64,000 nucleotides of DNA from Thermohalobaculum sp039184865 (GCA_039184865.1 JBCDAV010000008.1:124001-188000), one strand, 5' to 3'; shown: positions 41,672 through 51,016, counted from the stretch's first letter. Notes: generated by a model not told the origin, from the sequence alone. A program made the numbers and translations.

Positions 41672-42769
41672 TTATCTGAAGCGTGCCGGCGATACGGCTT
41701 GGATGGTATCCTGCGCGACAACCGGTGCGTGGTCCAGCACCAGATCGGCCGCAAGCTGCGACATTGCAGGCGCGGTCTGGATGCCGTAGCCGCCCTGGCC
41801 GACGAGCCAGAAGAACCCGTCGGCATCGGGCTCCCAGCCGTTAACCAGCGTGCGGTCCGGGGCGAAGGTTCTGAGCCCCGCCCAGGAGTTCTCGACACGC
41901 TTCACCTCGAAAGTCGTTGCTTCACTGAAGCGGTGCAGGCCCTCCGCCATGATCATATCGTCCGGGTAGGCGTCATGCGGTTCGACCGGGTCCTCGTCTG
42001 CCGGTGACACCCAGAGGCGCCCGCCGTCGGGTTTGGCGTACCAAGTCTCTCCGATGGAAGCGGTCACGGGCCAGCGCGTGGCATCCATGTCGTCCGGTAC
42101 GGGAACGACAGCTATGGTGCGCCGGCAGGGCGTGAGCCCGACGGGCTCGATGCCCGCCAGGCGGGCGACGACATCTCCCCAAGCTCCTGCGGCATTCACG
42201 ACAATCGGCGCCTCGAACGAGCCAGTGGGCGTTTCGGCCCGCCAAATGTCGCCCGTGCGCTGCAGCGCCGAGACACGGGCATTCGGCACGATCTGGCTGC
42301 CGTTCGCACGCAGAATGCGGATGAACGACTGCAGCAGGGCGTCGACGTCGATGTCCGAGGCGTCAGGTTCGTAGGCCGAGCGCACGACCATCTCCGGGCG
42401 ACAGATTGGAAAGAGTTCGAGCGTCTCCTGAACGTTCAGGATCTGCAATCCGTTCGATCCGGCGATGAAGTCCTCGAAGGCTTCCGATTGCCCCGGTTCC
42501 TCGACTTCGAGCACGCCGCGCGGCGAGAGGAAACCGTTCTCCGACAGGTCCGCGCCAGTGCGAAACGTCTCCTCGGACGCTGCGTTGAAGACGCGGATCA
42601 CGTCGTTTCCATAGTTCAGGATGAAGACCGCAGCCGACCGTCCGGTTGTATGGTAGGCGGGCCGCTCCTCTGCCTCGAGCACGACTACGTTCGCGTGGGC
42701 CGACATTCGCGCTGCTGCGCCGCAGCCGGCCATGCCCGCTCCGATGACGATGATATCTGCGGTTCTCAT
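41672..42769 (-). CDS. FAD-dependent amino-acid oxidase (DadA/glycine oxidase-like)
   Basis: A 365-residue flavoprotein of the DAAO superfamily. Dinucleotide motif IIVIGAGMAGCGAAARMSA at the N-terminus, the FAD-contact block YHTTGRSAAVFILNYGN, VVNAAGAWGDVVARLAGI in the middle and the C-terminal FWLVGQGGYGIQTAPAMSQL. It oxidises an amino acid or imino acid to its imine. Followed immediately by the RidA gene, forming a two-gene unit. Both read away from an interrupted ORF on the other strand. Confidence 0.9.
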   Translation of the reverse strand: MRTADIIVIGAGMAGCGAAARMSAHANVVVLEAEERPAYHTTGRSAAVFILNYGNDVIRVFNAASEETFRTGADLSENGFLSPRGVLEVEEPGQSEAFEDFIAGSNGLQILNVQETLELFPICRPEMVVRSAYEPDASDIDVDALLQSFIRILRANGSQIVPNARVSALQRTGDIWRAETPTGSFEAPIVVNAAGAWGDVVARLAGIEPVGLTPCRRTIAVVPVPDDMDATRWPVTASIGETWYAKPDGGRLWVSPADEDPVEPHDAYPDDMIMAEGLHRFSEATTFEVKRVENSWAGLRTFAPDRTLVNGWEPDADGFFWLVGQGGYGIQTAPAMSQLAADLVLDHAPVVAQDTIQAVSPARFR

Positions 42770-42854
42770 GGTGCGGATTGCTTCCTGGGGTCGGCCCATT
42801 GATCTGTTTCCGACGCGTTGATCTCAAGCATCTCATTCTCAACGGACAAGACTG

Positions 42855-43391
42855 ATGCAGTACATTCCCGAAAACGACATGGCCTTCGACGCAGCCGAAC
42901 TGGGTTGCGCCAGCATAGGCGCCTGCCAGGCGATCTGTATACATACGTCACGCGGCTTGTCAGGGTTCCATGATTTGAAGTCGGCGAAGTCCGGCGGGCG
43001 CAAGGCGATGAGCTCTCTGCAAATCAGCAACGCCAAGCTTGGCCAGTTCCCGGCGTGGGTCGTTGGGTCGATGCAGCCAAGGCAGGCGGTCAACGCGATC
43101 TAGGGGCTCATAAACCGCACGAAGCTGTACGGAGCGGATGCTCCGGGCAATGCAGACTGGCATGCGGTTCTGACTGGAATGACCGATCAGCTAACGCCCG
43201 GCGGCGGCGCGGTGTTTGCAGGCAACATTTTCGGGTATCGGTTAAATAGCAACAAGCACCTCGACGCTGAAGAGTCGGCCTATGTGAAGGTCAGCCTGAA
43301 CGGTGGCAACGTGTCGATCGGATACAAACGCTGGTCGAAGATGAAATCCGATCATGCGAACAAGGTGGCGGTAGCGTCGGCCGATCATTAG
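42855..43391 (+). pseudogene. Amber-interrupted ORF of unknown family (178 codons)
   Basis: One continuous frame of 178 codons is broken by a single TAG at 43101-43103. Before the stop it encodes 82 residues starting MQYIPENDMAFDAAELGCAS; after it come about 95 residues including YGADAPGNADWHAVLTGMTD and GGGAVFAGNIFGYRLNSNKH. Both halves have normal protein composition and the frame is unchanged, so a single nonsense mutation (for example Trp TGG to TAG), a sequencing error or readthrough are the options. GGACAAG lies before the ATG. No family recognised. It sits in the 951-base gap between the oxidase and mgsA, where I see no other gene. Confidence 0.5.
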
Positions 43392-43720
43392 CGCGTTGTC
43401 TGGCGTCAGGATCATTTCCGGGCAGAGATCTTCTCCGGAACCGGTTAGGTCTCGCCCGCCGTCCGGGGCCATGCGAAGCATGGAGAGAACCTCAACTTTA
43501 TCGCGCAAGGGCGGATGACGCGGGTCCGGGAGATACGGCTCCCGCCACGTCCGATTGTGCTCTTCGATTGTAAGTGACCGGTGCCTTTGGGTTAAACTCA
43601 GCACCGTGGGCTTCGGTGATGTCCAGAACTGGGCCCGCCTGTCGGTCGGGCGGTGCGCCTTTTCAGGAGGCACACAGGATCGAAGTCAAAGTGAGCGATG
43701 CGGAAGGCAGTCTTCAGAAA

Positions 43721-44143
43721 ATGGCAGACATGGCATCACGAAAGTCGGTCGCGCTGGTGGCGCATGACCAGAAGAAGCCCGACATGGTGGCCTGGGCACT
43801 GCGCCAGCGCGAGGCGTTGTCCCATTGCGATCTTTGGGGAACAGGCACCACGGGATCTCTTGTCGCGAAGGAAACCGGGCTTGACGTGACCTGTCTCAAG
43901 AGCGGCCCGCTCGGCGGGGATCAGCAGCTTGGCGCGATGATTGCCGAGGGCGAACTCGACGTTCTGGTGTTCTTTTCGGACCCGCTGGCGGCGATGCCGC
44001 ACGATGTCGACGTGAAGGCACTTTTGCGGATTTCGACACTCTATCAGACGGTTCTGGCCTGCAACGAGGCGACGGCCGACTTCGTGATCGCCTCGCCATT
44101 GTTCCGTGAAGCGTATGCGCGCCCGGCCAGCGATGAAGGTTGA
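43721..44143 (+). CDS. mgsA: Methylglyoxal synthase
   Basis: A 140-residue enzyme converting dihydroxyacetone phosphate to methylglyoxal and phosphate, a bypass that relieves phosphosugar stress. SVALVAHDQKKPDMVAWALR holds the His-Asp pair, GTGTTGSLVAKETGL binds phosphate, SGPLGGDQQLGAMIAEGELD contains the catalytic Asp, and FFSDPLAAMPHDVDVKALLR has the His-Asp pair. ATG 43721 gives family-like length; GTG 43691 with a better-placed GGATC would add 10 residues. Isolated from other central-carbon genes. Confidence 0.93.
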   Translation: MADMASRKSVALVAHDQKKPDMVAWALRQREALSHCDLWGTGTTGSLVAKETGLDVTCLKSGPLGGDQQLGAMIAEGELDVLVFFSDPLAAMPHDVDVKALLRISTLYQTVLACNEATADFVIASPLFREAYARPASDEG

Positions 44144-44282
44144 TTGAATTCGGACTGTTGTCATCGCGCATCTGCGGGCATCATGTTCAGATGCCGCTCC
44201 GCATGGGTCCGACAGTATCATCGCGCCGTTGATCGAAACGCAGGAGCCCCCAAATCAGTCTGACACGACGAGCGAGGCAGAC

Positions 44283-44885
44283 ATGTCCAGCCACCCGCCA
44301 ATTCACCGCCGCTCGGTCATTCTGGCCGCGCCAGCCCTTCTCATCGCACCGACATCAACCCTCGCCGCGACGCCAACGCCGGCTCAGGCCGAAGGTCCCT
44401 TTTATCCAAGATCTGTCCCGAAAGACCGCGATGCCGATCTCGTTGTCTTCAACGGCCAGGATTTCGGGGGAGAGGTGATCGAGATTCTTGGGCAGGTGTT
44501 CAATCTCACGGGGGCCCCGATTTCAGGTGCCGTGGCCGAGATCTGGCATTGCGACCCGGCGGGCATCTACCCGCATGTCGGCCGAAACAATGGCGGTTTG
44601 GCCGATCCTGGCTTCCAGGGTTACGGTGCCGTCACGACGGGCGAAGATGGTTCCTACCGGTTCCGCACAGTGCGGCCGGGTATCTATCCGGGCCGTGTCC
44701 GGCATATCCACGTCAAGGTTCGAGCAGGTGCTCGCTCGGCTCTCACGACGCAGATGTACTTTCCCGAGGAACCCGGAAACGCCGAGGACTTTCTGCTGCG
44801 CCGGGCACCTGACAGTGCAGCCCTGATCGCCACTCGGATCGACGCGGCTCCAATCCGCTATCAGTTCGATCTGTATCTGGGGTGA
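44283..44885 (+). CDS. Exported intradiol ring-cleavage dioxygenase-like protein
   Basis: A 200-residue protein. A twin-arginine-like leader (HRRSVILAAPALLIAPTSTL) precedes AEGPFYPRSVPKDRDADL, VAEIWHCDPAGIYPHVG and YPGRVRHIHVKVRAG. The fold is that of protocatechuate 3,4-dioxygenase/catechol 1,2-dioxygenase; candidate iron ligands are the Tyr in AGIYPH and the two His in RHIHVKV, with a second Tyr before PGRVRH. Most ring-cleavage enzymes are cytoplasmic, so the export signal marks the secreted subfamily, whose substrate (lignin-like aromatics or other) is unclear. GAGG lies before the ATG. Confidence 0.87.
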   Translation: MSSHPPIHRRSVILAAPALLIAPTSTLAATPTPAQAEGPFYPRSVPKDRDADLVVFNGQDFGGEVIEILGQVFNLTGAPISGAVAEIWHCDPAGIYPHVGRNNGGLADPGFQGYGAVTTGEDGSYRFRTVRPGIYPGRVRHIHVKVRAGARSALTTQMYFPEEPGNAEDFLLRRAPDSAALIATRIDAAPIRYQFDLYLG

Positions 44886-45353
44886 TGACACCTTCCGGCG
44901 GTGCACTTGTCATTCAAAAAGCCACCCACCCGATGGCTGCCAAGCCCTACTCAGACGTGTGAGGCGCACTATCTGATGCTGTAGCGGAAGCTTAAGACCA
45001 TTTTTTGGCCGCGCCAGTGATGCCGTATTCAGTTTGGTCAGGGTTAATCCGTCGTCGGGCCGTTCAAACGCGCTGTTTTCGTATGTGATCGAGTTCCCCT
45101 GACCAAGCATGGGTGCCTTGGGTCGTACTCTCAGAATTGAAAACACCGCCCGAGTTTCCTGCTTACCGGTCCGAGGGAATGATTTCGTCGCGTATGCCTC
45201 TTTGAAGGGACGCAAACGTCTTGTCGCGCCGGCTGACTGTTCCACTTCTGCGGATCGGCCAAAAAAATATCAATCTGGGGGTTGTAAAGAGATTTAGAAT
45301 CGGTATTTAACCATCACACTAAATTTCATTTTGAGAATACAGTGGAAAAAACG
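44886..45353. other. 468-bp stretch without a supported gene
   Basis: No protein with recognisable features. A minus-strand frame of 111 codons (44910-45245) has odd composition and no ribosome-binding site. Base composition drops in GC towards the right end. It may be degraded or recently acquired DNA. Confidence 0.5.
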
Positions 45354-45629
45354 ATGATCGATGCGAACTCGAAGATCGCGCCTGGAAGGAAACCCGGCAT
45401 GCACAACATACTCAGGGTTGTGTTGTGGGGCGGCATTGTAACAGCCACGCTTTGGATCGCATTGATGGCTAGCGGCTTCTCAACCTTGTCGTCGTTGTTT
45501 GTTGCGTGGTTGATGAGCGGCGTCACGACACTCGGAGTTGCTGGGATCCTGGCGTTTACTGACGGGTTTGCGAAGCGCGAAAAGGCTCGGTTGAGCCAGG
45601 TAGAGGACGGCGCGTTGTTGGCATCATAG
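45354..45629 (+). CDS. Small membrane protein (91 aa), unknown function
   Basis: The product starts MIDANSKIAPGRKPGMHNIL and has two predicted transmembrane helices (about 20-42 and 46-68) followed by a charged tail FTDGFAKREKARLSQVEDGA. ATG 45354 has GGAAAAAACG before it; an upstream in-frame GTG at 45342 is the alternative. The surroundings are AT-rich compared with the rest of the window and codon use is less GC-biased, hinting at transfer. No family assigned. Confidence 0.55.
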   Translation: MIDANSKIAPGRKPGMHNILRVVLWGGIVTATLWIALMASGFSTLSSLFVAWLMSGVTTLGVAGILAFTDGFAKREKARLSQVEDGALLAS

Positions 45630-45675
45630 AACTGTATCGTTACTATTCTAATTCACACAAAAAAAATCTTTACCT

Positions 45676-45697
45676 GAATAATCAGACGATATTATTC
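45676..45697. repeat. AT-rich inverted repeat
   Basis: GAATAAT and ATTATTC, perfect 7-base arms with an 8-base spacer, in the AT-rich gap between two hypothetical genes. Could be a regulatory site or weak transcription-end structure for the gene at 45354. Confidence 0.4.
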
Positions 45698-45814
45698 GTG
45701 TTTCCTGGGTTCTTCAAAAATAAAAACATAAACAGGCCCGAGAATAATAAGCATCTGCCATGCTAATTGTCTGAAGTGCAACTATCTTCATCAAGGCAGT
45801 CGAGATAGCAAGCA

Positions 45815-46267
45815 TCAAACGCCTCCAACTCGCAGGAATATGAGCGTCGCATTTATCGCAGCTTTGTCCTTCCGTGAGAGCGAGGCGCCCAGATCGTCAG
45901 CACGGAATTGTTGCTGGTCATAGGTGTCAGGGTGATTGACGCCTTGTTCTGGCGCGACGTCGACGGCGCTAAGGCATTCGCGAAGTCTGGACGCAACATG
46001 ATCCTGAAACGCGATAGCCGCTTCGGCACGGTAATCGAAAGACCATCGGCAGTGAATCTCGCGCCTGCCCCTCTGCGTGATCGCCGTGCCGCAGTTTTGC
46101 GCGCTCAGATCCGCTTCAAGGGCGGAGATCTTGTTGGGAACAAGAATCTCGGCGGTCGCTTGTTCCGCCAGCGCGGTCAAAGCCGAGCACTCAAGTGTCT
46201 CCTCCGTCATGGCCACGAGCGGTTGAAAGCCCAACAGAAGCGCACCGATCGCACGTGCGCTGGACAT
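45815..46267 (-). CDS. Secreted protein of unknown function (150 aa)
   Basis: A 150-residue frame with a plausible signal peptide (MSSARAIGALLLGFQPLVAM). The mature part has LECSALTALAEQATAEILVP, QNCGTAITQRGRREIHCRWS and LRECLSAVDVAPEQGVNHPD, with four cysteines spaced as for disulphides. It starts 39 bases beyond the lpdA stop on the same strand. Composition is close to normal for the window. No family recognised; confidence rests on the signal peptide and cysteine pattern. Confidence 0.5.
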   Translation of the reverse strand: MSSARAIGALLLGFQPLVAMTEETLECSALTALAEQATAEILVPNKISALEADLSAQNCGTAITQRGRREIHCRWSFDYRAEAAIAFQDHVASRLRECLSAVDVAPEQGVNHPDTYDQQQFRADDLGASLSRKDKAAINATLIFLRVGGV

Positions 46268-46305
46268 GTCAACCTGCGTTCGATGGGTTGAAAATCATCC
46301 AGCCC

Positions 46306-47694
46306 TCAGAAGTGGATCGCCCGGCCATATGCGTCCAACACGCTCTCGTGCATCATCTCGGAGAGCGTCGGGTGCGGGAAGACAGTGTGCATCAGGTCTT
46401 CCTCGGTCGTCTCCAGCTGGCGGCCGACGACATAGCCCTGGATCAGCTCGGTGACCTCGGCGCCGACCATGTGGGCACCCAGAAGCTCGCCGGTGCCCTC
46501 GTCGAAGATGGTCTTGATCATGCCTTCGGGTTCACCAAGCGCGATCGCCTTGCCGTTGCCGATGAACGGGAACCGGCCGACCTTGATCTTCTTGCCGGCC
46601 TCCTTGGCCTGCGCTTCCGTCATGCCGACCGAGGCAACCTGCGGCTGGCAGTAGGTGCAGCCCGCGATCGAGTCCGGCGAGACAGGGTGGACGTCGTTCT
46701 TTCCTGCGATCAGTTCGGCGACCATGACGCCCTCGTGACTGGCCTTGTGCGCGAGCCACGGCGCGCCGGCGATGTCGCCGATCGCGTAGACACCCTCGAC
46801 ACCTGTCCGGCAGTAGGGATCGGTGACGACATGGGTGCGGTCGACCTTGACGCCGAGCGCCTCGAGGCCGAGCCCTTCGGTATTGCCGACGATGCCGACG
46901 GCAGAGATGACGGTATCAAACTCGTGCGTCTCGACCTTGCCGCCGGTCTCGATATGCGCGGTGACCTTGCCCTTCGCTCGGTCGAGTTTCTTGACCATGG
47001 ATTTCTCCATGATCTTCATGCCCTGCTTGGCGAACGACTTCTTGGCAAAGGTGCTGATCTCGGCATCCTCGACCGGCAGGATCCGATCCATCACCTCGAC
47101 CACGGTCGTTTCTGCACCGAGCGTATTGTAGAAGCTGGCGAACTCAATCCCGATCGCGCCCGAGCCGATCACCAGCAGTTTCTTCGGCATGCGCTTCGGT
47201 TCCAGTGCGTGCTTGTATGTCCAGACAAGATCGCCATCAGCCTCGAGCCCCGGCAGTTCGCGAGCACGGGCTCCGGTCGCGATGATGATGTTCTTTGCGC
47301 TCAATTCCTGCGGCTTGTCGCCCTTGACCTTCACCTTGCCTTTGGACGGGATCGACGCCTCGCCCATGATTGTCGTGACCTTGTTCTTCTTCAGCAGGTG
47401 CCCGACGCCCGAGTTGAGCTGACCCGCGACGTTGCGCGAGCGCTTGACCACCGCATCGAGGTCATAGCCGATCTTCTCGGCCTTCAATCCGAAGTCTTTT
47501 GCGCGCTCCATAAGATGGAAGACTTCCGAGGACCGCAGCATCGCCTTCGTCGGGATGCAGCCCCAGTTGAGGCAGATGCCGCCAAGGTGCTCGCGCTCGA
47601 TGATCGCTGCCTTGAGACCGAGTTGCGCCGCCCGGATCGCGGCGACATACCCGCCGGGGCCTGCTCCGATCACGACGACATCATAGCTGCTCAT
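46306..47694 (-). CDS. lpdA: Dihydrolipoyl dehydrogenase
   Basis: A 462-residue flavoprotein, the E3 component that reoxidises dihydrolipoamide in 2-oxo acid dehydrogenase or glycine cleavage complexes. FAD motif VVVIGAGPGGYVAAIRAAQL, redox pair Cys41/Cys46 in GGICLNWGCIPTKA, NAD motif LVIGSGAIGIEFA, FAD block VEGVYAIGDIAGAPWLAHKA and the C-terminal HPHPTLSEMMHE with the catalytic His. No E1/E2 genes adjoin. A site with core TGTTGC-N3-GCA lies about 100 bases upstream (47793-47804), shared with bdhA. Confidence 0.97.
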   Translation of the reverse strand: MSSYDVVVIGAGPGGYVAAIRAAQLGLKAAIIEREHLGGICLNWGCIPTKAMLRSSEVFHLMERAKDFGLKAEKIGYDLDAVVKRSRNVAGQLNSGVGHLLKKNKVTTIMGEASIPSKGKVKVKGDKPQELSAKNIIIATGARARELPGLEADGDLVWTYKHALEPKRMPKKLLVIGSGAIGIEFASFYNTLGAETTVVEVMDRILPVEDAEISTFAKKSFAKQGMKIMEKSMVKKLDRAKGKVTAHIETGGKVETHEFDTVISAVGIVGNTEGLGLEALGVKVDRTHVVTDPYCRTGVEGVYAIGDIAGAPWLAHKASHEGVMVAELIAGKNDVHPVSPDSIAGCTYCQPQVASVGMTEAQAKEAGKKIKVGRFPFIGNGKAIALGEPEGMIKTIFDEGTGELLGAHMVGAEVTELIQGYVVGRQLETTEEDLMHTVFPHPTLSEMMHESVLDAYGRAIHF

Positions 47695-47792
47695 GGCGGT
47701 CTCCTCGGGAGTTCGGTTGCAAGAAACCTATGGCGACGATCTGCTCGATGCAATTCAAGGCGCAGCAAGAAAGTGGCGAAATCAGACTATGC

Positions 47793-47804
47793 TGCAGCGC
47801 AACA
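47793..47804. promoter_or_regulatory. Candidate PhaR-like operator upstream of lpdA
   Basis: On the minus strand TGTTGCGCTGCA, matching the core of the bdhA site (TGTTGCACTGCA) at 11 of 12 positions and the tandem sites at 4781-4816 at most positions. Located 99 to 110 bases before the lpdA start. A link between polymer storage and pyruvate dehydrogenase flux would make sense biologically. Confidence 0.4.
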
Positions 47805-47947
47805 TTTCGTCTGTTTTGGCCACAACGGCAACGAACTTCTTTGATTTCTCGATGTGCCGCCGACCCCGGCCCGCTCGCTAAAGAGCCAAATCAGCCAGGG
47901 TCGGTAACCTTTGGAAGAAGTCGCGACGCGATGCTTCTTGCTGACCC

Positions 47948-48796
47948 CTAATGCTGGATTTCCTGCACCTTCATCACGAGGTCGTTCCAGTTCCGCTGGT
48001 TCTCGATGTCGTGCTCCAGCCCTTGCTCATCAGCAATCGTGAAACGCTTGATCGCGGGCGTTTTGCTGGTGGCCTGGTAGAGCCAGTACGCTTCGGCTTT
48101 CAGAGCTTCATCGATCGGCCTGTCGATCGACTCGTACACCATCTGCTTGCATGCGTTGATCGATTCTGCCGGGAACTGCGCGATGCGGTTTGCGAGCGCG
48201 TCGACATAGGGTCCGATTTCTTCAGGGTCGAGCGCCCTGTTGATCGTTCCCATCGCTTCGGCTTCATCGGCGTCAAAATCGCGCGCGCTCAGAATGATCT
48301 CCAGTGCGCGGCCCAGTCCGGTCTGACGCGCCATCCGTGAGGCACCGCCGCCACAGGGCAGAATGCCCATGCCGACTTCCATCTGCATGAACTTGAACTT
48401 GCCGCGCGCCGCGAAGCGCATGTCCAGCGCCAAAGCCAGTTCGTGGCCGCCGCCCCGTGCGAAGCCCTCCAGCTTCGCGATGGTCGCCTGCGGGACCTTG
48501 CTGATCCTCTCGCACACCGCCTGTAGATCGAGCAGCTGCGCGTCTTCGCGCGAGACGGCTTCGGTCGACATGTCCTTCAGGAGTTCGGTATCGTAGTGGC
48601 AGACCCAGATTTCCGGGTTCGCCGACTGGAAGACGACCACTTTGGTATCGCGGTCGCGTTCGAGGCGCATGGCAAGGCTGTTGAGGTCGGCCAACATCTC
48701 CTGACCCTGCACGTTCACCGTTCCGAAGTTGAAGGTGACGGTGGCGATTGCGTTCTCGACTTTCACGTCAAATGTCTGGAAATTCTCGTATTTCAT
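47948..48796 (-). CDS. Enoyl-CoA hydratase/isomerase family protein
   Basis: A 282-residue crotonase-like protein. TKVVVFQSANPEIWVCHYDT replaces the usual NAFSAGAD oxyanion segment, so the first loop is unusual. ATIAKLEGFARGGGHELALA and DMRFAARGKFKFMQMEVGMG then FGxxP-like GILPCGGGASRMARQTGLGR are typical. The catalytic Glu pair of hydratases is not evident (GGGHE, QMEVG keep one), so isomerase or hydrolase activity is possible. It stands alone, with AT-rich DNA upstream. Confidence 0.83.
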   Translation of the reverse strand: MKYENFQTFDVKVENAIATVTFNFGTVNVQGQEMLADLNSLAMRLERDRDTKVVVFQSANPEIWVCHYDTELLKDMSTEAVSREDAQLLDLQAVCERISKVPQATIAKLEGFARGGGHELALALDMRFAARGKFKFMQMEVGMGILPCGGGASRMARQTGLGRALEIILSARDFDADEAEAMGTINRALDPEEIGPYVDALANRIAQFPAESINACKQMVYESIDRPIDEALKAEAYWLYQATSKTPAIKRFTIADEQGLEHDIENQRNWNDLVMKVQEIQH

Positions 48797-49071
48797 CGGA
48801 GTGTCCCTGGCTGGACCCCGGCCTGCTTTCGCAGCAGCGGGTCAATTGAGATCGGTTCGTTGCGAAGATGCCGGGCGAGCCATGCATCATCTGGTCCGAG
48901 AATTATTTTTTTGATTTTTCAGATAAACGGCGCTCTTCTAATTACAGAATATATATTTTAGATATAAATAAGCATTGTAATCTCGGTGTTGAGGTTCACG
49001 CCGAGGGTGACTTGCGCCTCCCGGCGCTTCGAAGTCAGTTCTGATTGGTCTCAGCCGCGCAGCATGAGCGA

Positions 49072-49629
49072 TCAGCCCATGTACCCGCCTTCTTCCCGAT
49101 AGGTCAGTTCCGCAGGCGTGTCCTTTCGGCCAAGTGCGGCATTACGGGACGGAAACCTTCCGAACCGGCGGATCACGTTGCGATGGCTGATGACGGCGTG
49201 CCAGCCCTCTTCCGGCAGGCTGGGCATTCGCGTCATGAACAATCGGACCGAGCGTTCCTGATCGGGCAGGCTCTCGGAATGCTCCAGCGGCAGGTAGAAG
49301 AACTGTCGTCCGGGCTCGGGCGTCATCAGGTCAAATCCGCGCCCGATCGCCATTTTCGCCAGCGCGCGGCACATCGGGTCATGCGCGTAGGCCTCGGCTG
49401 TTCCCCGGTGCAGATTTCGCGAGAACTGGTCGATCAGGATCACCAGGGCCAGTGCGCTTCTCGGTGTGGCCGCCCATGATCTGAGCTGTCCCGCGCAAGC
49501 CTGGGCGCGCAGATCGCCGAACTCACGCGCGATGCGATCGTCGATCTCGTCGCTCGCCTTGTACCACCCTTCAGGCCCGACCTCCTCGAGCCAAAAGGTC
49601 ACCACCCTGTCCACTTTCGTTCGGTCCAT
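49072..49629 (-). CDS. DUF924 family protein
   Basis: A 185-residue all-helical protein. The opening VVTFWLEEVGPEGWYKASDE, SALALVILIDQFSRNLHRGT, QFFYLPLEHSESLPDQERSV and RNVIRRFGRFPSRNAALGR are the diagnostic DUF924 blocks, with a TPR-like fold in known members. Function unknown. It lies 3 bases after the MFS gene on the same strand, so the pair is probably co-transcribed. Confidence 0.9.
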   Translation of the reverse strand: MDRTKVDRVVTFWLEEVGPEGWYKASDEIDDRIAREFGDLRAQACAGQLRSWAATPRSALALVILIDQFSRNLHRGTAEAYAHDPMCRALAKMAIGRGFDLMTPEPGRQFFYLPLEHSESLPDQERSVRLFMTRMPSLPEEGWHAVISHRNVIRRFGRFPSRNAALGRKDTPAELTYREEGGYMG

Positions 49630-49632
49630 CGC

Positions 49633-50907
49633 TCACCCGGCGGCGACAGGCGACGTTTCCTGTTCCGTCGCCTCCTGCGCCTCTTCCATCGCCGCCTCCC
49701 AGGCAGCATCGGTGGCAACCTGACTGACAACCGGGCTCATGGCAACCATCGGGCCGGTCTCGTCAACCGGCGTGGATGGCCGCTGCGTCATGCGCCAGAG
49801 CGCATAGAGGAACGTGCCGCCCATCGCGGTCGCGATGACCAGGAAGAAGCCCGCAGGTCCGAAGTTCTCCATTGCGAAGCCGACGACGATGGGTGCGATG
49901 AGCGCGCCGACCCCGTTGATCAGGATCATTCCGCCGGCGGCCGAAGCCATGTCCTCGTGTGCCAGCAGGTCGTTCACATAGGCCGCGAGCAGCGAGTAGA
50001 GCGGGTTCGCCATCCCGCCGACCACGAAGGCGAGTGCCGTCAGCGCGTAGAAGCCCCCAGCCAAGCTGGCGAGCACGGCACTGAGGGCGCCTATCATGGT
50101 CACGATCGCAATCAGGCGGCGGCGATCCATCCGGTCGGAGAACCAGCCGATCGGGATCTGGAAGATGAGGCCGCCAAGATAGATGGCGCCGATGAAGATG
50201 GAGATCTCGATATTCGACAGGCCGAGATCGGCGGCATAGACCGCGCCCATGCCGAACAGGCATCCGAACGTGGCGCCAAGCATGCACATGCCGACGCATC
50301 CCAAGGGCGAGGTCTGGAACAACTGCACCAACGGCATTCGGCGGGTCGATTCGAACATCGGCACCGGGCTGGACGACAGCAGGATCGGCGCGAACGAGAT
50401 CGAAACCAGCACCGACATGATGACGAAGAGATCGTAGCCGCCCGGATCAGCCACGTTCAGCAGCGCCTGCGCGACGATGATGCCGATCATCTGGGCAAAC
50501 ACATAGGCCGACATGGTCTGGCCGCGTGTCTCGTTGGTCGCGCCGTCGTTCAACCAGCTCTCGGCGACGACATAGACGCCGGAGAGACAGAAGCCGACGA
50601 GAACGCGCATCACGAACCACGCGATCGGATCGACGACCGCGGCGTAGAGAATGAAGGCCGCCGAGATCATCGACGCCAAGGCCGCGAAAACCCGGACATG
50701 CCCGACCCGGCGCAGCAGATATGGCGTGACCTGTGTGCCGCCGAGAAAGCCCACGAAGTACGCGGACATCACGAAGCCGAGCACAGACGGGCTCATGCCC
50801 TCCGCGTCGCCGCGCACGCCCAGAACGGTGCCTTGAAGCCCGTTCCCGACCATCAGCAGCATCATGCCGAGCAGCAGGGCCCACGAGTTCCGGATGGCAG
50901 TCAGCAT
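49633..50907 (-). CDS. MFS transporter (YcaD-like)
   Basis: A 424-residue major facilitator with 12 predicted helices. GFVMSAYFVGFLGGTQVTPY and RRVGHVRVFAALASM carry the loop 2-3 motif, and SDRMDRRRLIAIVTMIGALS is its repeat in the second half. The C-terminal 40 residues (AWEAAMEEAQEATEQETS) are acidic and cytoplasmic. Most like the YcaD/arabinose-efflux subgroup; the substrate is unknown. Followed by the DUF924 gene. Confidence 0.9.
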   Translation of the reverse strand: MLTAIRNSWALLLGMMLLMVGNGLQGTVLGVRGDAEGMSPSVLGFVMSAYFVGFLGGTQVTPYLLRRVGHVRVFAALASMISAAFILYAAVVDPIAWFVMRVLVGFCLSGVYVVAESWLNDGATNETRGQTMSAYVFAQMIGIIVAQALLNVADPGGYDLFVIMSVLVSISFAPILLSSSPVPMFESTRRMPLVQLFQTSPLGCVGMCMLGATFGCLFGMGAVYAADLGLSNIEISIFIGAIYLGGLIFQIPIGWFSDRMDRRRLIAIVTMIGALSAVLASLAGGFYALTALAFVVGGMANPLYSLLAAYVNDLLAHEDMASAAGGMILINGVGALIAPIVVGFAMENFGPAGFFLVIATAMGGTFLYALWRMTQRPSTPVDETGPMVAMSPVVSQVATDAAWEAAMEEAQEATEQETSPVAAG

Positions 50908-51016
50908 GGTGTAGATCCCGACCGAGGTTGTTGGCCCGGGAATGTGTCGGATTTCGCCGAGGTCCGCTGTCTTGTCCGCGGCACCTGCATGTCGCTGTCG
51001 TTATGCGCGCTTCGAG

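Noticed and set aside
43242..43673. A 143-codon minus-strand ORF opposite the amber-interrupted frame
   Set aside because: Overlaps a more protein-like frame on the other strand, and I see no recognisable domain or ribosome-binding site.
44910..45245. A 111-codon minus-strand ORF as a gene
   Set aside because: No ribosome-binding site, no family resemblance and mixed composition; kept only as part of the empty stretch.
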